A stretch of 64,000 nt of DNA from Trichuris trichiura (lineage: Eukaryota; Nematoda; Enoplea; Trichinellida; Trichuridae). Numbering within the stretch: position 1 is the stretch's first letter; each line of letters starts with the position of its first letter. A program made the translations under genes and the position numbers. Below, in pieces: positions 46,370-56,498 of the stretch. Location: NCBI GenBank assembly GCA_037903355.1, contig JBAJFE010000032.1, positions 372,001 to 436,000 of the forward strand. The letters are read 5' to 3'. The notes below the pieces were generated by a model. It was not told the DNA's origin. It saw only the letters and a program-made list of their open reading frames with translations, and did no database searches.

Positions 46370-46960
46370 AGTCGACCGTATAGCAAATGTGATGGCACCC
46401 CGTCCGTTACAGAATGCCTAGTTGCGAGATGATGCATCAAGAATGCAGTCCTAGCTTCTGACCCCAGTCAGCTCATCGATGAAGCTGTTATGGTGGCACA
46501 AAGACGCTCGACAGTTCCGTACCCCGTTGCATAGTTACGAAGAAACTGCTTGAACTCATTCGAAGTAAACTGAACGCCATTGTGGATCACGTCTTCCGTA
46601 ATTGCATTTTGGCAGAACTTAAGCTCGGTATCTACCATCGAAATCAAGCAATGTCATAGCAAGCCGGATCTCTGCACCGGCCCGATGAAATCAATTGCTA
46701 GCTTTTGGCCAAGCGGCATTTCAGCGCAAGGTCAAGAAACAGACTTCTTCCGTGAACGGAAAGCTATCTGACGTATTAGCCGCTGAGCTTCAGTTCGAAA
46801 CGGCTCAGTAAGCTTCGCCTTGGATTTGACGAAGGTAAAGCGGGCGATAACGGAGGCCATGTCCTGCGTGCCCAATCAAACGCAGTCGCAATCACTGGAG
46901 CTTCCAATGATGGTCCATCCAACGGTTAGGCTTGCTACAAACATCGAACGGATTAATCCA
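46370..46960 (-). pseudogene. Ty3/Gypsy-type integrase relic
   Basis: Minus-strand translation gives PLGQKLAIDFIGPVQ (near 46720), then DVIHNGVQFTSNEFKQFL (near 46570), then HSVTDGVPSHLLYGR (near 46400). In this order these are the integrase core DxxGP, the NGxQFTSxEF catalytic region and the post-catalytic HS.T...P..LL.GR block of Ty3/Gypsy polyproteins. Stops and frame changes interrupt it, and the second catalytic Asp context (SDNG) reads IHNG. No LTRs, protease or reverse transcriptase were recognised nearby, so it is a truncated fossil. Confidence 0.65.
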
Positions 46961-47412
46961 CCGTTGCCGTAATGTAGTCCCACCAAAGTGTGCAAGAGAA
47001 GCTTCAGTGCGAGTTCACATCACCGGTGGCGCAAGCTTTACAACAGACTTATCAGCGGTGCTTTGTAATAGGCGCACGAGTGCACAAACACTTTATTACT
47101 GCCACGGGAGGAGAGAGGGAGAGATATCCAGATTATCTGTCATACAAGAGAATGAACTTGCCGACCGCCGAAGTTTTTCAACGTTCTCTCTGTCTTAAGT
47201 TTGTTCTTTATACAGCCCGTAGGTAGACTGTAGACATGAACTCGCCCAAGAAACCAGAGACTTACGCTGTTCGCTGGTCAACGACTAATTTAGAAGAGAG
47301 TACTATATAATAGCATGCAGGTTGTCGTACTCACAGCTGAGAAAATCAAGAAAAAAGGATTGGCAAGCAGTGCATGATCGTCTTTGTAATTCCATTTAGT
47401 CTGATTTGCTAC
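46961..47412. other. Intergenic sequence, possible repeat remains
   Basis: No supported gene. It may be a continuation of the integrase relic's element but without recognisable motifs. Confidence 0.35.
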
Positions 47413-47414
47413 TA

Positions 47415-48610
47415 CAGTGAAACCTCCCTAATCCGAATCCCTCTCTAATCCAAATTCGTGGAAGAGAACAATAGAACGACTCTACGCAATAAAGATAATT
47501 AGGCTACTTGTGCGAAAAGGACAGTCATTTGGCGGAAACGGCTAATGAAGGGCAGCAAACAACCAGCCAACAGTCCTTCCGGTATATGTTAACATAAGCA
47601 CAGACTAGCCACGGTTTTGGCGAGCCAACCTGGACCAATAGGCTGGTTGCAACAATTCACCTCGTGACATAGGCTTCCACAAATAAACTGAAATGTGCAA
47701 TATAGTGGTCGATACTGAGATCGGATAGAGCTTGTCATATGTACATCAATATGCTGCGGAGAGGGCTGCCAATCTAATTGCAGGATATGCACAAAAATAG
47801 AATCGTGTTATGTGAAGGTAGGACTACCACTTATCTGAAAGTAGGACCTACCACCGCATTATACGAGAACAGACCGTATATAAGGAAAGCAATACGGGAT
47901 TCATTATCACTGTGTTCTGGTGTGTTCTACGGTTGTGCAGTTGTCCAAATGTATAAAAAGAAGAACATTACGCTCATGACAGAGAAGAAGGTAGAGATAA
48001 TCAAAGCATTGAAGAGGGGAGTGACCGGCCGAAGAACAGGAAGAATGCGATGGACGGCGCCTTTTATGCTTAAAACGCGTTCGTTCCTTAGCCGCTAGCA
48101 AACATCAAAGCCTGTTGAAGCAGACACTATTAGCTGACTACATAAAATAAATTTAGACTGCGTGGACTTATATTGCACAGATAGGAGGAAGGATGGCTAC
48201 TGGCGCGCAACCCAGGAAACAAAGGTTACAAAGGCCCGGAAGCCGCGCAATAATCGGCAGCTAACTCAGTTTCTTTTCGAGCCAACAAAACTGGCCAGCA
48301 ACTACGAATATGAAAAAATAAGTTCACGGGAACTATTTCCCTTGTCGCTTTGCGGTACGGCGTCCATGCCATATAAGAAACTCGTTTCCGCTGGTCAATC
48401 GTTTCCCTAATCAGACAGATTTCGCTGCCCTCATTACGCTATTCATCGCTTGCAGAGGCTGACATCGCGCTGTAGACGTCAGGAACATGCATCCAAAATA
48501 GCATTACCTGCTTTTCTGTAGCTACAGTAAGCCTCCTCCATAGTCCGAATTTTTATATAAGTCGAACTACCCCTCGCCCTGAGGCGTTTCGGGTTAAGGA
48601 GTTTTTACTG
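47415..48610 (+). mobile_element. pogo/Tigger-like transposon remnant with TIRs and TA duplication
   Basis: The left end CAGTGAAACCTCCCTAATCC (47415 on) and right end (reverse complement CAGTAAAAACTCCTTAACCC, ending 48610) are terminal inverted repeats typical of pogo-family elements. They are bordered by TA at 47413-47414 and 48611-48612. Inside, 47960-48030 (plus) encodes KKKNITLMTEKKVEIIKALKRG, the start of the CENP-B-like DNA-binding domain of Tigger/Jerky transposases. A second TIR-like sequence (CAGTAAGCCTCCTCCATAGTCCG) lies inside near 48527. At 1.2 kb the element lacks a catalytic domain. Confidence 0.7.
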
Positions 48611-48734
48611 TACTTGTAACTAGAGTGGCTAAAAATGCCTAAAAGTGCATTTTGTCAACACATCGTTACCATACAGATGAGCACCTAAGAATATTATGCT
48701 AAAAAAAACAGCCTATTTAATACACTAATTTTAA

Positions 48735-48895
48735 TACCGCTGAAGATGGATCACGCGCGGCCCGAAAGCTACGGACCACAATAAAAGTTTTACTTTCCAA
48801 ACGGGACTTACTGCGTAAGAAGAAACAATTTAATCGTGAAAACTTGTTGTTACGTACCTAAAAGCTATATTTAGGGAATAACCTAGTGCGACATT
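48735..48895 (+). mobile_element. Solo Penelope-like end with hammerhead-like core
   Basis: CTGAAGA (48740-48746), GGCCCGAAAGCTACGGA, AATAAAAGTTTTAC, AAACGGGAC, GCGTAAGAAGAAACAATTTAA, CGTGAAAACTTG, TACGTACC, AAAAGCTATATTTAGG: the same order of blocks as in the copy at 31755-31915. No ORF. Confidence 0.6.
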
Positions 48896-50630
48896 TCGAT
48901 TCAGTTTTAGATGACTGAAAAATTTCTTGCTTGAAAATACAACGAATGAGCAGAGCAGCAGCCCAACTTGGCGCAGCCAAGAAAATGTAGCCAATCACTA
49001 TTTCTCTACTTGCTGCCGTTCCGCGCATTCCGTTAGACGTCACTGTTATGTCGAAGGAGAAGTATTCAGTTTAAAGCATGTCGTCAATTTGCTCCAAGGG
49101 CAAAGGTCCTTCGGATACAGAATATCCGCTTGGCGTACTTATGAACGCATATACTGTATACTTAAACGCATGCAAGCGCATGAAATTGGTTTAGTCTACT
49201 TCAAGGGGGCGAGCAGAGAAAGCACTTTTGTGGGAATGAGCAAATGACCCTATGACAAGTTAAAAAAAAAGTTCAGTAAAAAGATTTCCCTTTAAAAGTG
49301 TTGCAAACTAAACCAATAATTTTCATTTTTGCATGTCCAGTTATACTTTGGGATGGTAGTTAAGCTATGCGATTGCTTCAACGACTTGCAAATCTTAGAA
49401 GCCCTTACCATACTGTATGAACGCCTAAAACATTAATATGCTGGTAGCCTAAACGTTGCAACTCAAATTGAAATGAAAGCTCGGGTTGCTAAAATCTAAG
49501 CTGACCTGTCTACCTCATTTATTTAAGCCCAGTGTAAAGGTGCTACTCGACTGATATCCTACCTCATCTCGTAGGCAACTATGCTGAAGCTTTTTGATGG
49601 TTAGAAAAATGGAAGTTCAAAATGCAAGCATCAGCGCAGAAATTGCGAGTCCAACAAAGCAGGTGAAGATTTTGCTTGATTTCAGAACCGACGATGGACA
49701 GCTCTTGGTCGTTTGTCTTTACGTTTTACCTTTGCTTGAAAAAGTATGCCATCAAGGATTGCGCTGTGTGCTTGGAGGAAGCCTTTCCTTTCGAATCTTT
49801 GTCCAGCGAACTTTTTGCTTGTTCAGTTCTATACATTTTAACGCCGCCTTGTTAAACGTTTTGAAGTATTAATAATATGTACACCTAAGCAGGCGGCACA
49901 TAATAACCACATGTCTGAGCTGATTTCTTTAGGAAAGATAGTTTGATACTCGAAGAGCACGTAGTGCATTAAATTCCTTTTCATGTTTTAAAAGTAATAT
50001 ACGAAGTTCATCGTTTCAGCCCTCGCAATTTATTGTTTTTAGCAGAGTTAGTCATGCGCTGCTTTCATTTTTCAACAATGAATAGCAGCGTATGGCAAAA
50101 TGCTTTTTCGTGTGCATGTACATACATGTATTCGCAGTTGGCGAAATGTTTCGGTTAAAAGTTGCCTGCTATTAATTACAGAAGGGGGATGGAAGAATCA
50201 GGCCAAATAAACATGTTAGAAACGCAGACGTGGTCGAAGGAAAAATAATGGAGCTGCTGCTTGAGCTTTTGTTGGCCAGACAAGTGTTTTCCGTTTAGTA
50301 TTTAAACTTTGATTGATTTCATGCCCACCAAATTAGGCTATTTCAAGTTTATTCGCGCAGCAGCTGTTGAAATTTGGGGAAACCCGTCTGCTTGGCTGGC
50401 GTAGCCACAAGAAGTACCTTTAGTTATCTTTATTATCGTAGACGCTTAATGCAGCCTTATTGCCATTGCGAAGGTCACCATAAAGGTTTGAGCCGCGTGT
50501 TTCTGACCGCGAATCCAGTAACAGCCAAAATTTGTCATTTTGAATACAGCTTGTCCGTTCGGCTTTCATTTTCGAATTCTTAAAGTCACTAACGAAAGTT
50601 TCGTCTACCCAATATTATTACCGTGACAAT
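48896..50630. other. Intergenic region upstream of the bZIP gene
   Basis: No supported gene. Plus-strand frames at 48927-49247 and 49594-49872 show no recognisable family. 5' exons of the bZIP gene could lie in the last few hundred bases. Confidence 0.4.
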
Positions 50631-50672
50631 TTCTTGTTGAAGCAGGAGCCGGAAGGCAATTCCAACAGAGAT

Positions 50673-51957
50673 ATGCCGCCAGCAAAACGTCGCCTAGCAA
50701 GAAAGCCGTCAAATCTGTGGCTAAAAATCCCTCATACGTCAGCGAATGCGCCGACGTCAACTCCTTCACCGTTTGTGTTGTCCACTCCGGATATGGAGTG
50801 TTTAGCCTCGTTAGAAAACCGTATGTTGGCCACACCGAAAACAGCTGACGTTGTTGAAGGTTTAATTCGACTCGAAGCGGATAATTTTTTGAAATGCTCA
50901 TCCAACCTGTTTGGCTTGGATCCAATCAACAGACCTTTGAGCACTAGCAGGTAGTAAATGTTTATACGTTTTAAAGCTTTAAGAGGTTTCGTTTTCAGCG
51001 ATTCAAAAAAACGTATCTTCATTGAGCTGAACGTCGCAGGTCAAAAAGTTGTTGTTCCATTAGAAGTTGAAGTGTTGAATTCTTCTTCGGACATCAATGG
51101 TTTGCGACGGAATAATTGTTACCCTTTACATTGAATCGATTCTTCCAATTAGCACCGGTTGAATTATCCAGCATCGACAGTGGCCCGTTGGGAACGAATT
51201 CCTCCGAGTCAGACATTTCAGCTACGGTGTTAGCGCCTTCTCTTTCTGCCGGAGACAATGGGTAGAATACTGTAGCCTTTTTAATACCTGAATAGATGTT
51301 TTTTTATCAGAAATTCGAGTCAACAAAACGGGGATGCATCGACGAAGCGTATTCGCACTAGAGAACAAAATAAGTATTAAATTTCTCTCTTTTAGAATTT
51401 GTTCTGTTCCTGAGACTCGTAGTCAACTTTTTTTTAGAATAGCTGCCAAAAGTTACCGCGCGCGAAAGAAGGAGACATTTCAGTTGTTAATTAGTGCAAA
51501 TCAGCAATTGCAAAAGGAGAAGACAGAATTATTGGTTAGCTTTCATTGCTTTCTTAGTTGCTTCCGATTGGATCTGTTACGTTGTCTTCAGCGTAAAGTG
51601 AAGCAGCTCGAAAGCGAAGTAGTCAATCTCCGGCAACGGCTGGACGAAAATACCAGAACAGCTGCACCCTACCGTACTACAACGATTGCGGCGAAATCTA
51701 TGCCTCCCATCGTTTCGTCATCAACTTCCGCAACAAATGTTTTGATAAATATAGGCACAATAGCCGGTCAGAGTACAAATGGTGTTGCAAGCACCGTTAT
51801 ACCCGTGATTCAAAGCAACATCCCCATTACGCAAAGTTCTATGCCAATGGGACAGCTACCTAAACGTGCCGTCCTCATTTTACCAAATGCTTCTCCAGCA
51901 AACGGTGAAGGTGTATCGTCGCAGCCTGTAACAACTCATGTGAATAAGCTGACTTAG
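50673..51957 (+). CDS. bZIP transcription factor (Jun/AP-1-like), 6 exons
   Basis: Exons: 50673-50950, 50999-51099, 51153-51261, 51311-51373, 51438-51534 and 51592-51957. All phases close, giving 337 residues. The DNA-binding basic region reads TREQNKIAAKSYRARKK, with the invariant N-x7-R. Exactly nine residues follow before a perfect five-leucine heptad zipper (L-ISANQQ-L-QKEKTE-L-LRKVKQ-L-ESEVVN-L). The zipper register across the exon 5/6 junction confirms that splice. A Ser/Thr/Pro-rich N-terminus (PFVLSTPDMECLASLE) is loosely like the Jun activation region, and the C-terminus is Ser/Thr/Gln-rich. Intron 4 cuts the basic region at the NK pair and has a weak donor (GTATTA). An open frame continues upstream of the chosen Met to about 50600, so the true start may be in an earlier exon. 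Subfamily uncertain. Confidence 0.8.
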
Positions 51958-52200
51958 CAGACTGTGTAATCAAAGTTTGTAACCAATCAGTCATGTGACC
52001 GTATAATGTAATTTACGTATCTATCTGAGAAATAGAAAGTTTGCACCGCTTTTTTGAAAAAAAACAACCAGTAAAAGCGCTCTTGATGGTTTGCACATAA
52101 CGAGCAAAAGCATAAGCATGCGCAAGGCAAGATATTTATGTTAAACGGAAATGTCCACTTCTCTCTTCCTGTATTGAGTTTAAGAATAACACATAAGACT

Positions 52201-52850
52201 TTGAAAACGTGGTTTCTTGGTACGGGACAATATGTTTTCATAATGAAGAAGTTTATTACGGATAATTCCCGTTTGTTATGTATATATAGAAGAACTCCGG
52301 AGCTTTCAGGTCATTCGAGACCCTTCATCAGCGGTCTTAAGTTGTTGATATGATTCGTGGCAGCGAGTGCCCTAATGTTTCTGAGGATTTTAAAGCGGGC
52401 ATTTTTAAAGTTTTTCGTTGGTAGGTTCTGGTATCTGAGTCTGTCAGCGCACTTCTTTTTATTGCTCCGTATATCATGTAGAATGTGTCTTTGTTGGGTA
52501 GTTTCGAACGTTTTTTGTTGTTGGTTACTGTTTTTTCATTTTGCATTCGTTTTTCTTTCTTCTTTTTTCTTTCCAACAACAAAAAATGTTCGAAACTACC
52601 CAACAAAGACACAATCTACAAGATATACGGAACATGAAAAAGAAGTGCGCTGACAGACTCAGATACCAGAACCTACCAACGAAAAACTTTAAAAACGGCC
52701 GCTTTAAAATCTTCAGAAATATTAGGGCACTCGCTGCCACGAATCATATCAACAAATTAAGACCGCTGATGATGGGTCTCGAATGACCCGAAAGCTCCGG
52801 AGTCCTTCTATATACATAACGAACGGGAATTATCCGTAATAAACTTCTTC
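52201..52850. mobile_element. 650-bp fold-back retroelement with 13-bp target duplication
   Basis: AACACATAAGACT occurs at 52188-52200 and 52851-52863. Between them are two long inverted arms (about 52240-52535 and 52575-52845) of high identity, centred on a pyrimidine/purine junction near 52555. Each arm carries, in opposite orientation, CTGATGA, GGGTC stem, loop TCGAAT, GACC, GAAA and CTCCGGAG (plus 52766-52801; minus 52292-52331). The left end also has a single-copy GTACGGGACAATATGTTTTCA block. Overlapping open frames in the arms are a by-product of the palindrome. The structure resembles head-to-head Penelope-like copies. Confidence 0.8.
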
Positions 52851-52863
52851 AACACATAAGACT

Positions 52864-55377
52864 GTCTTCTTTCTCGCGCATTTCGTTAGCGCTTAATGAC
52901 GATTACTGCATGTTTTTGTACGTGCAGAGTTCATTTAAAACAGGGACGTTTTGGGTTACTTTCCGTAAGATTCGACTTATTTTTTTTATTGAGTGTGTAA
53001 TGTCCCATTTTGCTGCTTAATTTTATCGAATTACTTGATAATTGTGGTTCAACTGGTTAGGTCATGTCGGTTATGGGCGTGCTGTCATACTGTAAGTTTG
53101 TCGGCAATCCTGCAGTGTCCTTCCCTACGTCTAAGCCTGAACATAATGTTTATATTTTGGGTTAGATTTAAATAATGGCAAAACAGGATAGCTGGAATGA
53201 TTGCCAGTAAGGGCTGAACAAGATGGCCGCGTGCTTAACGGAATGGAACCTGCATTTTTTAAACAGTTGGCGGACTACATACACGACTCATTTGTGATGA
53301 AATTTGGCAGTTTGAAAAACAAACAGTTACCATTGGAGTTGGTTATACAATTGTTGCATATTTATTTAGTGCTGATCGAGTAATTAACTGCAAGCGTACT
53401 GCGTTCTGTTTTCCTTAATGCAGATATTTTTACAATTTTTAAAAAGATACAGAAAAGAATTTTTAATAAAACGATTACATGAGCAGATTGGTATTTAGTT
53501 TCGATTTCCTTTCTGTAAGCGAAGTATTCAAGAGAGAGCACTACAAAATGGTGATGCATATTATCGTAAAACAATAAAACAATGGTGCAGCAGCGTATTT
53601 TCTCAGTAGAATACTTTCGCAGTCCAGCAGCCTGTTGAGAAACGTTTTCTACATGAAGTCGTTTAGCAGAAGCGGAGAGTCAACGTCCGAGGAGCCTTGC
53701 AAAGGGCCTATGCTAAAGGAAAATCTTTTCACTCGTAATGCCTTTTTGCCGCCTTTTTTAGACGTGGCAAGTCAAAATCTTTAGATTATTCGAACGTATA
53801 CTGGGCACGTCAAAAGATCAAGCAGCGCGTGCGCCTCCATACTTGCAAACCTCTAATCTATTACAGTACCACCAACATATATTCTATGGCAATTATGCAA
53901 AGCGTATTTGTCATTTGATTCCAACTGACTGCTTTTTGAATATAAACTTCCAAAGCAAAATTTTATCCTGAAAATCTCGCAGGGTTGTTAAAGAGTTGTT
54001 GGTGAGAAAAAATTTTCTTTCCCATTAGCGACTACCGTTTTTACGAAAGATTGTTTGTTTAGATTTGAATTTTCTTTGTAACACTCGCTCCTTTTCCCGC
54101 TGCAGCGTTTATTTTATTCCTGTTTAGGGTTTCAAGAGTGTTAGTTTTATTTCTCCTCTTTTTTTTGCAGCTGTATTCGGTTTGCACGATTGAAATCGAT
54201 TAGAAGAAACTTTTTGTTGTCATGTAAAAATATTAAGCTTTCTGTATTAGCATTGCTTCATTACCAGTATGTCACAAAGATGAGTACGACGCTGGATGAT
54301 TTTACGACCTCGTCAACAGTGCTTGTTGTGCTCTATTGTTGATATACTGACTACGCAGTAGGGCTGGTTCGGAAAGCTTCGTGATACTGTCTCAACAATA
54401 AACGTCTTCTCATCTTTTTCATCCAGGCAAACAGCACATCTCCATGCAGTAAAAGGAGGTGTGTAAGATGAAGTTCCTGTTACTAAAGATGCACCGTCTG
54501 CAAGGACAGTTTCCCTAAGAGCTTCCGTTTTCTTAATATGCTCCGCAGATCTATCTTACAAGCCGTTTAATACTATTAAGTATATGCAATCAAAGTTGGA
54601 ATTTTCAGAATAGGTTGCCGAGAGCAGTAATATCTTCATGTTTGCAGAGAGCTGTCTTTCTTTCTTCCTGTCTTCTTGAACAGTTTGGTAACTTAGCGAT
54701 GGACTTAGTGCCTTTTGAATTCTCATGAAAAACTCTTGTTTAAGGCGCGTTTCGTTGGACAGTTGCAGTGATAAGCTTAGAGGGAACTTACAAACTACGG
54801 GCATCGAAGAAAGCCGCGGTGGGCCCTAAAGGTTTTCTGTAGAAAACCAACATTGAGAGCGACAGTAGAAACAGACCTCGCTACTGCAATATTTCAATTT
54901 CAGGACAGAGGTTCAGGTCCATAGTACGATAGTGGGCAGGTGCATTCCTCCAACTGATAAGGTAAAAAGGTTGCTGGGAATAGTTCCCACTTAGTGATTC
55001 AGATTCGGAAGGCAAAGAGGACAGATATATGCCCCTTCTGGATGATCGATCATATGAGCAATCTATTCCGTCACTTCATTGCTAAGAGCGATGAAAAGCG
55101 ATGCTCATGTTGATGATCAGAAACGCTTTTTAAACATGACCTGTATGGAACAAAGGTATTGCTATCTGTAGTGTTGTTCCAAGGGCGCTATCTCTTGCAA
55201 ATTCCTCAAACTCGGGCAAACCATCAATGCAGCGGTTTGCTGCCGTGAGCTCAGTCTCGTAGTACGGTGCATTAACTTTAATGTTAATGATATTCATGTA
55301 GGTACTTATAATCGAAATATTTTTGTCGAGTAAGGCGTTATTGCTACCTCGTATATTGTGCCAGTTTTCTTGTAGAA
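52864..55377. other. Intergenic stretch with a dispersed repeat
   Basis: 53088-53330 resembles 39246-39480 (ACTGTAAGTTTG, CTAAGCCT, GGAACCTGCAT blocks), so the short plus frame at 53201-53383 is probably repeat-derived. The remainder shows no supported gene. Confidence 0.4.
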
Positions 55378-56340
55378 ATGAATGCGTTGGAGCAAACTGA
55401 AATAAGTAATTATTTCAATGGTGAAAGTGGCATTGGTCAATTCAGCCCTATGGAGTACAAGGTCCTACGAAAAGCTTTAGACTTGAGCATCTTCACAAAG
55501 GAGCTTGAACGACTTATCAACACGCCTGTAGCAATACCACTCAGTGCAACTCCCGATGCGTCTACAAGTGGTGCAACTGTTGCCACAGGAGCTTCCGGGA
55601 GTCCGTCAGGTGAACAGTCGACGTCTCAAAAACGGCAGCTAAGTCATTTGTTCAACTTTGAAACGATATCCAAGCGGAAATGGCTGAAAAACATATTGTT
55701 GGAGTTTGAATCGCCTTCGGAATTCGACGCACTAATGGCTGACAATATTGACATTATACTGAAGCTTCACAAGTATCGTCGACATGTGCAGTGCGACTGT
55801 TTGGCTGATATACTGAATTCGCAATATACGTATTATTCTTCCGGCTTACTATCCGAATATGACCGCTATCCCGAGCATAGAAAATTTATTTTGGATCAGT
55901 ATGGCTACAACATTCCCTTACAGCAGCCGTCGACAACGTTTAAGCAGGTGACAAAACGGCGAAGGACGACGGTTGGAAAAAGCAGCGCTGCTAAGGATGC
56001 TCAGGCTACCTCCTGCGACGCAGAGTTCCTTCTGTCCTGTCCTTGCAGCCCGAACACGTGTCGTTGCTCAACTGTAAAGCTAGCATGCGCCAGCAGCGTT
56101 GACCCAGCAGTTTTTCACCAGTGGGGCATGATTGCAGCCCACGAATTCCCCAAGGCTTTCCAGCAGTGGCGTGTGGCAAGCATATATCGTCAGTCAGTTT
56201 TGAAAAACTTGGCGATCTCCAGCGTCGCCTACTTGGCCAGAAGCTCCCAAAAAGGGCAGTACGATAAGGGCAAGCACGCTTACCGCTCCAATCGGCGACC
56301 CATTCGAGGAACCAGCGCCGGAAGAGTTTATCCGTCGTGA
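55378..56340 (+). CDS. Unrecognised intronless gene, 320-residue protein
   Basis: A long plus-strand frame starting at the first ATG with balanced, protein-like composition. Residues 1-50 are acidic and helical, followed by a Ser/Thr/Ala-rich linker (TSGATVATGASGSPSGEQST, about 63-83). A compact helical domain follows (about 85-185: RKWLKNILLEFESPSEFDALM, ILKLHKYRRHVQCDCL). Then come a basic patch (TKRRRTTVGK, possible nuclear localisation), a Cys-rich block (CDAEFLLSCPCSPNTCRC) and a basic C-terminus. I do not recognise the family. The stop is about 160 bp before METTL17 on the same strand, which suggests a shared transcript or operon. Confidence 0.7.
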   Translation: MNALEQTEISNYFNGESGIGQFSPMEYKVLRKALDLSIFTKELERLINTPVAIPLSATPDASTSGATVATGASGSPSGEQSTSQKRQLSHLFNFETISKRKWLKNILLEFESPSEFDALMADNIDIILKLHKYRRHVQCDCLADILNSQYTYYSSGLLSEYDRYPEHRKFILDQYGYNIPLQQPSTTFKQVTKRRRTTVGKSSAAKDAQATSCDAEFLLSCPCSPNTCRCSTVKLACASSVDPAVFHQWGMIAAHEFPKAFQQWRVASIYRQSVLKNLAISSVAYLARSSQKGQYDKGKHAYRSNRRPIRGTSAGRVYPS

Positions 56341-56498
56341 CGCTATTGCTTTCGTTGTCATCTGGGTGCTACAAGATTAAAAGGGATTTTTAGTACGGTT
56401 TCTGGCGCCAACTAATTAGCATATTTTGCAATACGTTCACCTCCGGGGATGGTTTCTGATCTGCGCATTTATTTATAGGTTTTTACATGTTGGCGTAA

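Noticed and set aside
52357..52786. Open frames on both strands of the 650-bp palindrome
   Set aside because: Mirror-image frames produced by the inverted repeat itself, encoding near-identical peptides from opposite arms.
53201..53383. Small 60-residue protein candidate
   Set aside because: Most of it overlaps a dispersed repeat shared with 39246-39480, where the frame is not conserved.
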